64,000 nucleotides of DNA from assembly GCA_963082875.1 (NCBI GenBank), contig OY720103.1, positions 3,286,001 to 3,350,000 on the forward strand, in the 5' to 3' direction. The notes beneath the pieces are model-generated. The model did not search any database. It had not been told where the DNA came from and saw only the letters and a program-made list of their open reading frames with translations. The translations under genes and the position numbers were made by a program. Below are positions 37,052 through 48,598 of this stretch, piece after piece. The stretch comes from Corella eumyota. Its lineage: Eukaryota > Chordata > Ascidiacea > Phlebobranchia > Corellidae. Position 1 is the stretch's first letter. Each line of letters opens with the position of its first letter.

Positions 37052-40020
37052 CTAGATTTTTGCCGGTTTTGTTAAAGACTTCAAATCAAACTTGCTTGTT
37101 TGTACGTTGATGGGTACACTAAAACAAATAATACATGTTATAAATTTTGAAACCTTAAGCATTATATGTTTATATTATATATACCTTTTGAGAAATACAA
37201 ATTGATGAGGAATCATATCTTTAAGATATTTCGAAGCAAGGTGATCTTCTAGTTCTTTTTCGGTAACTTTACCATTTGGAACGATATATGCAATTATTTT
37301 TCTTTTTGATAACTCCCCTGTTACACTTAGAGCACATGCGTTTACACTGGGATGTTTTAAAAGTTGGATCTCTATAGCCTATACAGGAAAAATTATTATA
37401 ATTTCCCGGGTTTATTTTCCCTAAAATGATTTATTTTGTAGCCCATGGTTGATGGTTATGCGGTATTTTAAAACAGGTTTTTACAAGACTTGTATCTTTG
37501 CTTACCTTAATATTAACGCTTCTACCCTTCATCTTTACCATTGAATCACATCTACCCCAAATCTCTAAGTTGTTATCCAATGAAAATCTTCCCACGTCTC
37601 CAGTCCTAGAAAAGTTAATGTTAATAATAAACCTAATGATCTAACTTACGCATGTATTGTTGAAGTATTAAAGAAATCATCAATTTTATGACGTCGACTA
37701 CTGTTGTTAAACCTTACTAAACTAACATTTTCAGTAGCCTGCAATTTTCTTCGTGCAGATTTTAAGTTTTAAAAAAGTTTAAAACTAATATATAAATCCA
37801 AGCACTTACTTATAAACAAGCTTTCCATTGGAATTAATTGTAAACGCTCGCTTGGTTTGTTCTGGATCTTTTATGTATTCCTTAGACAAAGCCGGACTTT
37901 CAATGTAGATCTACAACAATATATTGAACATCACTTTTTTAAGTACACAAAGAGCTAAAGAAATAAAAATAAAATTTATCAAATTTACTTCGCCTGGCTT
38001 GCCAACAGGCACAGGTTGTTTGTAGTCATCTAAAATGTGGGCTGTCACTTCTGCAAACGGTTTTCCAACTGGGCAATACACACTTTCTGATTCTCCACCA
38101 TTCTCGAAAAACTCGTTTATATCAAGTAGTGCAGCATCGTACGTTTCTATAATAAATTTTATTTTATTAAAATCAGGTAATGTTTTCAAGTTTTTTTGAC
38201 TTTACTTTTTTTAAACGTTTATTTATATACAGCGCTTACGAACCGGCAGTACTATACAGATTGTACATTTTGGTCCAAGGAAAAGTTGCCAACAGTCGTT
38301 TAGCCAAAGTTACTGTCAAAACTTCCCCGCAGACCAGAAGATATCTGTAAACAATAATGCAAAAATATGATTACCATCAACAAATTCCAAAAAAGCAAAA
38401 CAATGCCAGCTAAAAGGCTATTATTGTTAGACACTTTTTTGGAAAATTTAATTTAGTATAGCCAAATACTTCTAACAAATAAAATGTATTTTACTTTATA
38501 GACAAATAGTCGTCAGGATTAAAGTTAGGATCCATCAGCATTTGTTCAAAACGTGATGGTGTAATTAGGATTCTTGTTATAGAATTTTGCTTGACACATT
38601 GTCCAAGCAATTCGTTGTCGTTCATTGTAGATTCATCCATTATAAATGCTGTAACTCCCTATGTAACAACATTAGGGTTATTTTTAGTAAAATGGTTAAG
38701 TCCGGTGCTTTACATAAATACTCTTGTACCAAAACTGTATTATTTTCTGAACTTTATTAACCTTTAACAAAGGCCGCATCACTTCCCATGAAAGAAACAA
38801 GCAACATCCATAGACTTCGTTTTCTTCGAAGGGTATCATCTCATGAACATAGTTGTATGAATACAGCGGAGAATATTGTCGACATAACATAGCTAATATA
38901 TTTCAAAAATTTTGTCAATTGCATCTTAATAAAACATACCAAAGTAACCAATATTACCCTTTGGCTTTCCAGTTGTCCCAGATGTATAAGCAACAAATGC
39001 AACATCGTCAAATTTACAATTAGGAAATTCAACTTTTAAGTCGCAATCAGAATTAAGAATTCGATTCGTCCAATCTCCGTCCATTACGAAAGATGGAACG
39101 TTTACACCTGAATATATATATTTGTAACAAATTTACCATCTACGCTATGGTTTATACATGTTTTCTTACTGTATTAATGTACCTTTAAGTTGTGGGGATG
39201 TAGTTACCGATGCTATAAAGCACACTGGTTTTACTTTCGTGCACATTTCGTTGATCGCACCTGTTGCAGCTGGGGGATATAGATTCATATAAGCCCCACC
39301 TTTAAAATTTTTGATTAGTTTAAATTATTTTGTTTATAAAGTTTGATTTTTTTACTTCTTTATACAAGAAGCCATTAAGGTTAGAAAAATATAAAATGTT
39401 AAAGTTAGACGTTCTAAACTTATTAAAGTTTTCAAAATCGCCTATGTTAAGGGACCTACCTGATTTTATTATAGCAATATTTGCTATTACATATTCAATG
39501 GATACTTCCATGAATATTGGGACAACTGAAGAATTTATTTTAACACCAAACTTAACTATAAGATATCTGGCCAAAAGGGTGGTTAGTTCATCCAACTCTC
39601 GAAAAGTGTAAGATATCTGGCCGTCTTGCAAGGCAACCTGATTAGGTGTCAATTCAACTTGACTTTGAAACCATTTAGACAGAAATTCGTGTTTTTTATA
39701 GCTTGAAAAAATAATAATAAATTGATTCACAAACTTTTTTTAAAAGCTGTTATGTATTTAAAACTCTATTTTAGATCAGGATTTTATAAATATTTTGCTT
39801 ACTTCAATGCTTCTTCTTGACAATTCATCTTAAACAGCAAAATGCTTTGGTTTCTTTCAGCGACTAACTCCCAACAACTTTTTTAAATTGATAAAAAATA
39901 AACCTCTTGTTAAAAATTAAAAAAAAGTAGACAAGCTAAACTAATTTCCTAAGTGTCCAATTTGTTTTCCCGTTCACCATATCCGTTTGCTTTCTGTTTT
40001 ACCACATGTTTCCTATCCAT
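37052..40020 (-). CDS. NRPS-type adenylation (AMP-binding) enzyme, copy A
   Basis: An ATP-dependent acyl- or aminoacyl-adenylating enzyme of the ANL superfamily. Exons on the minus strand show, in order: VELTPNQVALQDG (N-lobe start), AFVAYTSGTTGKPKG (A3 phosphate loop), YLLVCGEVLT (A4-A5 region), YNLYSTAG (A5), TGDVGRFSLDNNLEIWGRCD (A7-A8 hinge), and a C-terminal VPINVQTSKFDLKSL carrying the A10 lysine. The stop is at 37052-37054. No carrier or reductase domain follows, so it stands alone, about 500-550 residues. An ATG at 39826-39828 opens MNCQEEALK, but the conserved upstream exon ATGGATAGGAAACATGTG (40003-40020, MDRKHV) splices to it in phase and may hold the true start. Ebony or AASDH-like enzymes are the nearest families I can name; the substrate is unknown. 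A second intact copy and a broken copy lie downstream. Confidence 0.8.
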
Positions 40021-40379
40021 GGTTTCAGCAAACCTTTTAGTAATTAATAATGCACATGTAAATTTAAGGTTGATCTTTTTAATGGAAATTTAAATATAGT
40101 CCTAATTTAAATATTTTAGCATTTTGTGTTACTTTGCGTTTTGTGGATCAATCTCTGTTTGTTGGTTTGCCAAATATCGGTTTCAGTTTTTGATAAAAAT
40201 TATTAAACTAGCATTGCCTGATATTGTAGAGTTACTAGATTTTATTGTTGTAGTTATTTTGGTTGGTTATTTGGTTTAACTGTTTAATTTGATTTGACTC
40301 CGTTTACCGACTTATTTATTATGATTATATTTGGTTTGGTATTTTGTTTAAGTTTTAGTTATAAACGACAAGACGTTAA

Positions 40380-40860
40380 CAGTAATACTTTTATTGTAAT
40401 ACGGCAAAACACTTACACGGTTTGATTAAAAGTTACGTTACAAGATCAGCTAGATCGCTAGACTGACGTTAAAGTAACAGTACGGTTTGTAGGTCCAGTT
40501 ATTGCGAGATGCGACGGTAGCCAACTATCGCTAGATTGGCCCGACGATGTAACGATGACCAACTATCGGTAGATTGGTGAAGAATGTTTAAATTGTTCCA
40601 GTATTTATAGCACAACCGAAAGGCAATAAAGGTTCGTTCGTTGTAAAGCCGCTGACCTTCTACGTACAGGTTACGTGGCTAATTCTCGTTAAGGGCGATT
40701 TTAGAGTACATTGTTTGAAGTTGACGCCCGTTGTAACAAGAATAATTGTTGTACGTGTCCGGTCAATGACATTAAACTAGCTTGAACTTAGAATTGATTG
40801 TAATAGGCTTATTACAATTGATTCTACAATATATAAACGATACATGCATTTTCCTTTTTG
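40380..40860. repeat. CpG-richer block with internal direct repeats, unassigned
   Basis: Composition differs from the flanks. The unit ccaactatcg(c/g)tagattgg occurs at 40521 and 40559, and related ctagatcgctagactg lies just upstream. It may be part of an old interspersed repeat, but I see no ends or coding region. Confidence 0.35.
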
Positions 40861-41800
40861 GTTAATAAAAATACAAGTTGTTCTTACATGCAATGTTACT
40901 GCACGTAAAGAGTCCCGACTAAAAAATCTAGAAAGCTGTTTTACCACTGTAAGGTTTTATTAATGTTTTAAAGTGTTTATGATTAAGGATAATAGTGACG
41001 TGATGGGGTGGTTTAATTTAGGTTATAGATTGTTGATTTGGGGTCACCACAGATTCTATCATAGCCTTTATTGCTAAAGTCTATAATAAATCTCACTGTT
41101 TAATTAGTTAATTGTTTAACACTTCGTAAATACCTAAGTTTTCTGATTAATTTAACCTGATAATAACAAACTTTTAATTAAGGATTGCGAGTAATATTGG
41201 AAACCCAAATAATAAAAAATAGATCTATTTGATAAATAAAATATGGTTTGAACTTATTTGATTATTTGTAGCATTAATTTTTATAAATAAAAAAAGATAT
41301 GCATAAACGTTAACTAATAATATTACATATTTTGATTTTTACTAAACAAACAACTATATTATACAAACAAAAGTTTATATTTTAACCCAGTATTTATTTG
41401 TCAATATCAGGATATACATTAAACTAAATTTTAAATTCCTAAAATTGATTTTTGATTTTTATTAAATAAACAAGCATTTAAATATGTTAAATAAACGAAA
41501 ATCCTTTTTTAAATATGTTTTTTAACTACTTATATTATAAAATGCATTATACTTAATTTTTAATGCTTAATACCAAACTTTAATATTTAATAAACAAACA
41601 AGAATTTAAATATAATAAAAAAATTTTAAATTTGAAAACCTAATAACGATCTTTAAATTTTAATAAATAAACAAGCAATTAGCAATAAGTAATAATTAAA
41701 TTTTAAAAATAACAGGATTGGAATACAATATTATTATAAACAACATATTAAAATTTTAGAACTTTATATTTACATGATCAAAAGTAAGAATTATAAAAAT

Positions 41801-41912
41801 AATACTGACAATAACAATATGTTTCGAAATCTAAGATTTCGAACCATGATAATAAAAATACTGACAATAACAATATGTTTCGAAACCTAAAATTTCGAAC
41901 TACAATTACAGA
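41801..41912. repeat. 56 bp tandem duplication
   Basis: Two near-identical units (aatactgacaataacaata at 41801 and 41857), each ending in the self-complementary tttcgaaa...atttcgaa. Confidence 0.8.
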
Positions 41913-42329
41913 TTGTAGATATGAACAAGGTAAGCTTACGGAAATTTTAAAAGTTTTGTTTGCATGGCCACCAAATTATTACAATACAATAGTTAATTGA
42001 ATAAAATAGCGCCATAAATAGGTTAGGAAATGTTTCGTCTATTTAACTAGTGAATGATTTATTTAAGTTGCTAATTTTAAATATTTTGTTGTACTTTTGC
42101 TTCGTATTTGGGCAATATAATAGTGTCATCACTAGCACAACTAACACACAATAACAAAATAATACGATAAGCTAACATCACCCAATGCTAAAACGATAGT
42201 CATCATGCTTTAGTTGCTGAAACATGAACAATATGGACATTTAAAATGTTGTCAAACATAATTACTCCTAACTTACAAACTTTTTTGGTTATGCTTTTAA
42301 TATTAAAGTAACAGTAAAACATTAAACCT

Positions 42330-42545
42330 GTAACAAATCGGAACCCGGCAGCACGGGGTTGGGTACCGGGACCTCTTCTATTCCTTTTGGTCTCCCCCCG
42401 CCCCCAGTCCAAACACTCAAACCTGCACCTGGAAAGCTCCTGGAAGAGGACTCAGAACTCCCATTCGGAGATGCGGCGCGGGCCAGGAAAGGTTTCTTTC
42501 GCAACGTCATGGTATCCTAGGACGTCGGTCTGGTATAGTGTCGTG
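42330..42545. other. GC-rich patch, possible exon or repeat fragment
   Basis: About 215 bp far richer in G and C than the surrounding 4 kb. The minus strand has an open frame of 62 codons (MTLRKKPFLARAASPNGSSE onward) that runs into a possible splice donor after GTTACAG. It has no neighbouring exons that I can see. Either an orphan exon or a piece of a mobile element. Confidence 0.35.
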
Positions 42546-42838
42546 CTGTTCTACAGGCTATTTAGTTGCACAAGGTATAACTTAATCAAAAGTAACGGAA
42601 ACAAAACTATGGTAATTACAAACGTATACATTAATTCTATTCAAGATCAATTAATTATATTTACGTGACATTAAAGCAATACTACCAGTTACCTAAACCC
42701 GGTCGGTCTAGCTAATTGGAAAGCATAAAGAACAAAATGGTTTAATGATTATACGTGTTTAATTGGTTAAAATATTTTGGCTTGGTATTTTTAATGGTCT
42801 AACAACGATGGCATTTACAAAACTGCTATTTTTAATAT

Positions 42839-42867
42839 GGTTACAACATACGAAATATGTTGTAACC
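42839..42867. repeat. Perfect 12 bp stem hairpin
   Basis: ggttacaacata and tatgttgtaacc are exact inverted copies separated by 5 bases. Confidence 0.8.
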
Positions 42868-43309
42868 AGCGCACCACAACTTGTGATTTTTATGTTATTT
42901 TTTATTAAACTAATATTTAAACCAAGTTTTAATAATTATTATTTTAATAAACTACGTACATGTTATGTAATTCACAACTTGTTTAAGAATCATAACTACC
43001 TTTTTAGGATTGCAGTTTTAACATAATTGCCAGGCTACCATTAAAAAGCGGTCGTGCCTTCTCTGCAAACGTTTAGGACTTAAGGAACAGGCATGACGTT
43101 TAGTTAATTTATTTTTGCTATTTTTTGTAGTTGAATATTTATTAAAAATAAAAAAAACTTGTTTTGAGTCTTATATTTATAAAATAATAATAAAAATGTG
43201 TTTGGAAACTAACAAACATTGGATTTCGATTTATTAAATTAAGAAAGGGAAATAATATAATTTACTATAGCTTTAGCTAGGTCTGTTATAAAGCATAGAA
43301 ACTTAAAAT

Positions 43310-43560
43310 TTTCCACTAAGCGAGGCGCAAGGAACGTGACGTCATTATTAGTGCGCCTCCTCGAAAATTTCCTCTACCACGAGGTCTCGGGTGCAAATTT
43401 TAATTAGTTAACACGTACAGACTAAACAGAGATTTTATTACCAAATAAGGTTATAAAATGTAGATAAATCCAGCTGTGATTTTTTAATTAAGCAAGGGAA
43501 TGCTACGTCGTAATTGGTGCGTCTCCCCGAGAAATTCCTTTAACACACGAGGTTGCATCA
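43310..43560. repeat. Diverged direct repeat pair
   Basis: Segments at about 43317-43385 (aagcgaggcgcaaggaac...ccacgaggt) and 43491-43556 (aagcaagggaatgctacg...acacgaggt) align along their length about 170 bp apart. Both contain a (c/g)gtc.ta.t.a.t.gtgcg core. Confidence 0.5.
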
Positions 43561-43783
43561 TAATCAGAAATTCCTAGTGATGCAACGTAATGCGCTACGT
43601 TAACGCACGTACAAGTTGTTTATTCGTATTTTAAGACGTTAATTGTTACAAATAATTATTAAAAAGTAAATAAACATAAAGATGTTATAACAGGGGATTA
43701 GTTTGTGTTGCTATATTAACATTTTTATGAATTGTTTAAACGATTTAAGCAAATGTATTTTAAGTGACAAGACGCGCCATGCA

Positions 43784-44105
43784 CGTACACATAACACGTG
43801 AGGGTCACGTGACTTGGTGTTTCGTGGCAAATTTGAATTGAAATCGGAATTTTAGTTCTTTCTAGATGGACTCCCGAGGTGAGCAGACGTTTTTATCAGG
43901 GATTTTTAGTTCGTTTTTTTTGAAGTTTATCATTAACAATATTAAGTGTGGCATATTATAAGCAGTTAATAATCAAATATAAATATATTTTGTATAAAAA
44001 AAAACACGAATTTAAAATTTTTTTTTTTTTTTTTTAGAAGTTAGTGAAGTTAAATTTGCTCCTGTGAGATCTTGCGTTCAAGTGTTCTGAACACTGTTCC
44101 GGGTA
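43784..44105 (+). pseudogene. Promoter and first two exons of an unidentified gene cut off by a duplication
   Basis: Two E-boxes CACGTG at 43795 and 43806 precede an ATG at 43866. Exon 1 is 43866-43878, donor gtgagc. A long T-run acceptor leads to a second exon at 44038. Together they read MDSREVSEVKFAPVRSCVQV and stop at about 44089, before a gtatgt donor at about 44103. The sequence then runs within 60 bp into the duplicated adenylation gene fragment, so any further exons are separated or lost. The frame, splice sites and promoter-like motifs suggest a real 5' end; the product is unrecognised. Confidence 0.4.
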
Positions 44106-44157
44106 TGTTAACTTCGATTAATTAATTTAAAATTATTTTTAACGTTTAACTAATCCA

Positions 44158-45940
44158 ACGTTACTGTTAAAACTTCTCCGCAAACCAGAAGATATCTTTA
44201 AAAAATAAATGCAAAAACTTGATTAACACAAACATAAATTAATAAAGCAAAAAAAAGGCAAAAAAGACAACATTGTGTAACATAAGCCTAAAAAATTAAA
44301 ATAATTAAATCTAAAAAGTTATTCAAAAAATGAAAATTATTTTACTTTATTGACAAAAAGTCGTCAGGATTAAAGTTGGGGTCCATCAACATTTGTTCAA
44401 AGCGTGATGGTGTAATTAGGATTCTTGTTATAAAATTTTGTTTGACACATTGTCCAAACAACTTGTTATCGGACATTATAGACTTAAAAATCACGAATGC
44501 TGTGATCCCCTATTTAATAACAGTTGGATTATTTTTAAATTTCAAAAAATGGTTTCTAATATTTGACAAACTCTACTTCTACTGACCTTTAGTAAAGGCC
44601 GCATTATTTCCCACGGAAGAAATATGCAACAACCATATACTTCGCTTTCTTCGAAAGGAATTATCTCATGGACATAGTTGTAGGAATAAAGCGGGGGTAT
44701 TTGCCGACATAACAAAGCTAAAAACAATTAGTCGATTGTATCTTGTCCTTAATTATTTAAAATTTATGTAAGTTTTTTGATTGGTCAGTGTTCGTGTAAT
44801 CTATGTAACGGTATTTTTAATTCTTCTCAAATTAAATGTTATCGTAACTAAAATAAGTATAGGTAACCAATATTACCTTTTGGCTTTCCAGTTGTGCCAG
44901 ATGTATAAGCAACAAATGCAACATCATCAACCTTACAAACAGGCAATTCAACTTTCAAATCGCAGTCTGAGTTAAGAATTCGATTCGTCCAATCTCCGTC
45001 CATTACAAAAAAAGGAACGTTTACACCTGAATATAATTAAAACTTAACAAACTAATTATTGTTATATGTTTTTGTGAGAAAAGTAGTAATATGTTATTAA
45101 AAAGAAAAGTTATATTGTAAGTAAAAGTACCTTTTAGTTTCGGGGATGTTTTCATTGATGCTATAAAACACACTGGTTCAACAGTTGTGCACATTTCTTG
45201 AATTGCACCAGTAGCCGTTGCAGGATAGAGATTCATATAAGCCCCACCTTAAAAAGTTAGTTTTGTTTAATATTATTAATTCTTAACTAGTTTTGTATTT
45301 GCACCATAAGTTATTGCTTTATAATAGTTAAGGAATATTATGAAAGACAGACTTTTTATTACAATTTTAATTTAAAAAATGACCAAGTTATTTGTTTACC
45401 CGATTTTATTATAGCAATGTTTGCTATTGCATATTCAATGGATACTTCCATATAAATTGGAACAACTGAAGAATTAATTTTAACACCAAAGTTAACTATA
45501 AGATATTTGAAGAGTGGTAAGTTCATCCAACTCTCGAAAAGTGAATGATTTGTTGCCGTCTTGCAAGGCAACTTGATTAGGTGTCAATTCAACTTGATTT
45601 TGAAACCATTTAGAAAGGCTTCCGTGATTTTTATAGCTAAAGGACAAAATAAATTAGTTTCAGAATCCTACTTAAAGGCTACTTTTGTATATAAAACAAA
45701 ATTTATATCAGAAATCCAAGAACATTTGGCTTACTTTAGTATATTTTCTTGGGAATTCATCTTAATCAATAAACTGTCTTAATTTGTTGAATTAACCTTT
45801 TTTAAATACTTTTTTCAAGAAAAATAATTTCATTTAAAATTTTCTTGAATAAATTTTAATTTTTCTAGTTTAGTAATGTTACTCCTTTCTTTCCTATACA
45901 TACGTAGTTGATGCTTCTCTACCACATGTTTCCGGTCCAT
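44158..45940 (-). pseudogene. Truncated adenylation gene, copy B
   Basis: A partial copy of the gene at 48.6-51.4 kb, closely similar over its whole length at a constant offset of about 5514 bp. It keeps the 5' exons (MDRKHV leader exon at 45923-45940, MNSQENILK, adenylation N-lobe, A3 exon, and the exon with CRQIPPLYSYNYVHE) but ends inside the YLLVCGEVLT exon near 44158, so all C-terminal exons (A5 to A10) are missing. It also has a 5-base deletion in the N-lobe exon (near 45512) that shifts the frame. It cannot make a working enzyme. Confidence 0.85.
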
Positions 45941-46976
45941 GGTTTTCGCAAGCTTGAAGATAAAATTTTTAATTTAAACACAAGCAAATTGAAATTTACT
46001 ATTTTTATTTGTTGTTTTAATTAAATTTTAAAATCCTTAAATGATTATTGTAAATTTTTAGTTTGATTTAACATATAAAAATTATTTGGTTTTGTTCATG
46101 TTGCTTTACGTTTTGTGAGCCATTATCCATTGGTTGGTTGTAACGTGAACTCGTGTTTAAATACCAAAATTCGACCAGCCTAGTTTGAAATTTAACTTAC
46201 AACTTGTCGGCATAAATGCACTCGAATAACGTTGGTAGGTTTTAATAAAACTGTGTATAACTGCATTCAGTAAGTCTAAATTCAAATTTGAACAATGTTA
46301 CGTACTTTTCGTCTAGTTACTGCCGTACTTATTCGACAACTCATAAACTAGTACAGAGTTTAGTATATAACATTTATTTACCAAATATAGGCTAGCACCG
46401 CAACGACCAAACACAACCGTTCAGCAGATTCTTCAAAACGTAACCCTTTTCAATGTAACACAACATATTTAACGTAGTAATTCGCGCTTAAACTTAACAC
46501 GCCTTATCAGAAGGTGTCAAGATAGATAAATATTTTACTAGACAAGTACAACAAAGATTGGGTTAACTGGGACGTTTACGCATGTTTGTTACAAAATGTT
46601 TAAATTGGACAACATATAAATTTAAGCAACCACATATGTTAATTGCAATATTATTAATAATTTAGTTGGTAGAAAGCAAAATGTGTTACTGTTTTAATGA
46701 TTTTCCAACTTTATAGCAATCTTGAGTTTTTAATGTTTTGGGGATAAATTTATTTATAGAAACAGCTGGATTTAATCCAAAACATTCGTCATCAATATTG
46801 GAAAACGGCGTGATTTTGATTTTATAAAAACATCATTCCTTTAGTTTACTTGTTTTTGTAGATTTCTAATTCTAAATTTTAAATATTTGTTCAAATAATA
46901 TAGCAATAAATAGTGTTTTGAATTTTGTTATTTTTTAAGCAATCTGTTTTCCGTTGTTCCGTATAATAACTAAAAA

Positions 46977-47096
46977 ATGGAGGCAAATGAAGAAACAGTT
47001 TCAGAACTTGTTTTTTTGCGTAAAATGGTTTATCGTTTAAATGCAGCACTTTCGAAACACCATGAACACGACCAGTTTAACATAGATGAGCCAAAA
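46977..47096 (+). pseudogene. SCLT1: Orphan duplicate of SCLT1 exon 1
   Basis: Codes MEANEETVSELVFLRKMVYR and onward to DEPK in 40 codons, differing from the real exon at 52490-52609 at three residues, with the ATG context, frame and a GT donor intact (ccaaaa|gtaagc). No following exon belongs to it locally, because the duplicate ends in the SINE at 47350. It is phase 0 and points towards the SCLT1 exon 2 at 53038, so it could act as an alternative first exon. Confidence 0.8.
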
Positions 47097-47152
47097 GTAA
47101 GCAAAATTTCACAGTTTTAAGTAGTATTTATTTAAAAATCTGACAATTTGTA

Positions 47153-47355
47153 AACCGGCAGCGTTGTGTAGTGGTAAGAACACTTGCTACTCCATACATG
47201 GGGTCGTGGGTTCAATCCCCACTGATCTCATGCTGTAGCGCCCTTAAGTAAGGTGCTATAAACGGTATGAACTCCTGCTGAGCCAGCAATTAATCAGCAG
47301 CTTAATTACTGGGCAATTACAATCTATAATATCCTAAACTGCCACAGGCAACTAG
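47153..47355 (+). mobile_element. SINE copy truncated by the duplication breakpoint
   Basis: Head ccggcagcgttgtgtagtgg, B box gggttcaatccccactg and body up to gccacaggcaactagagac, then unrelated sequence. It is the duplicate of the full-length SINE at 52668-52965, so the missing tail marks the duplication edge. Confidence 0.85.
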
Positions 47356-48598
47356 AGACGAATGCCAGACACTTCGGCCCCCGGACACTTCGGCCAAAAT
47401 TTTTTTTAAAACAGCCGGGAATTTTGCATTTTAATTACCGCGAGAAATTTTATTTTCGCGTAGTTATATACAGTTTTTTAGACAGTATTTGAAAAAAAAT
47501 AAGCAGTAAATTAATATTTTTTTAATAATAATGTGCAAGAACATGTAACCTTTTTCAATTTTACAAACTAAAACCTATAAAAAATTAATTTTGAAAGCGC
47601 GCGCTTTTAGGCGACACAAGGAGATGCATTATGATATCTCGTATTTTGCGAAATAAGGGCCGTCTTTCTAAACGATATTTGAAGAAAATAGATCATTAAT
47701 TAATCATTTTTTATACTGAGGAATGTGCATAACTATGTTATTAGTTATTGTCCGTGTTAATGTATATAAATTCATAAACTAAAACACAAAGAATGAAACG
47801 TTTAAAGAGTTGCCAGAAGATTTGTCCTGCAAAAAACGGCGGGGAGTCGGCGATGAAATTCCTGTGTATAAAATCAGCGTAAGACCATATTTTACCGTAA
47901 AGAAATGGTGTTAAGAGCCCTGCAGTTTATTAACTATTTTATAAGTCAAAAAAATATATTTAAGGGGTATATTAATATATAATTTAAGGAACAATGTGTT
48001 TGCATTGTATTTTTGTTAACGGTTATTTAAAAAGCTGATGCTCATTAAGCTGTGCACTTTATTTAATGAAGCGTTTCCATAACTTTTTATACCAAACTAA
48101 ATTGTTTGTATTCTCAATTTAATTTTATTGGAAAGCCTAACCCTGGTTTTCCTAACCCTAATCGAGCTCAAGCCCTAGCTCATGCGGTTTTAAAATGAAA
48201 AGCGAGATTCGTGACGTCACGATATTTGCGTAAATTTTAAATGACTTTTCAAGTCATTAAACAAAATTTTATTAAAATTATTTTATCATTTACCTTTTGT
48301 TAATAAATTTAAATATCTTTTTTATTAATTATTTTAATGTATGCAAGTTTTTATAAATTCCTAAAGAAATTAAGTATTGATAAATTATTACATGAAAGCC
48401 TTGATGTTTTATAATTTATTACGTGATGAAGCATTTAACACCAAACATTTTAATGCAGAAAAATGTCATAAAGAAGTCTTTTAAAAAAACTTGTATGATA
48501 AACATATGTTGTTTGTGTTAATGACTTAGTCGAAGAAAAAATATTTAAAATTGCCATGGTCGATGGACCATATAACATCAATCTTCTGTGCTTTTAAA
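47356..48598. other. Intergenic region, no confident gene
   Basis: Begins with a short direct repeat ggacacttcggcc (47369 and 47383 region). A possible open stretch at 47790-47890 is too short to support as an exon. The rest is AT-rich, with the 3' end of the minus-strand adenylation gene at its right edge. Confidence 0.4.

Larger units (their letters stand above)
40021..43783. other. Repeat-rich intergenic region, no confident gene
   Basis: AT-rich sequence with several structured patches: a CpG-richer block at 40380-40860, a 56 bp tandem duplication at 41801-41912, a GC-rich patch at 42330-42545, a perfect hairpin at 42839-42867, and a diverged direct repeat at 43310-43400 and 43485-43560. 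Open frames here are short and unsupported. Confidence 0.5.
44158..47350. repeat. Segmental duplicate of 49672-52865
   Basis: About 3.2 kb is collinear with 49672-52865: adenylation 5' exons, the whole divergent promoter, SCLT1 exon 1 and most of an intronic SINE. The offset stays close to 5514 bp and identity is high by eye. The left break is in an adenylation exon and the right break lies inside the SINE near 47350. Confidence 0.9.

Noticed and set aside
42203-43026. Several 60-93 residue frames in the intergenic desert
   Set aside because: Low-complexity or unsupported; only the GC-rich patch is kept as a note.
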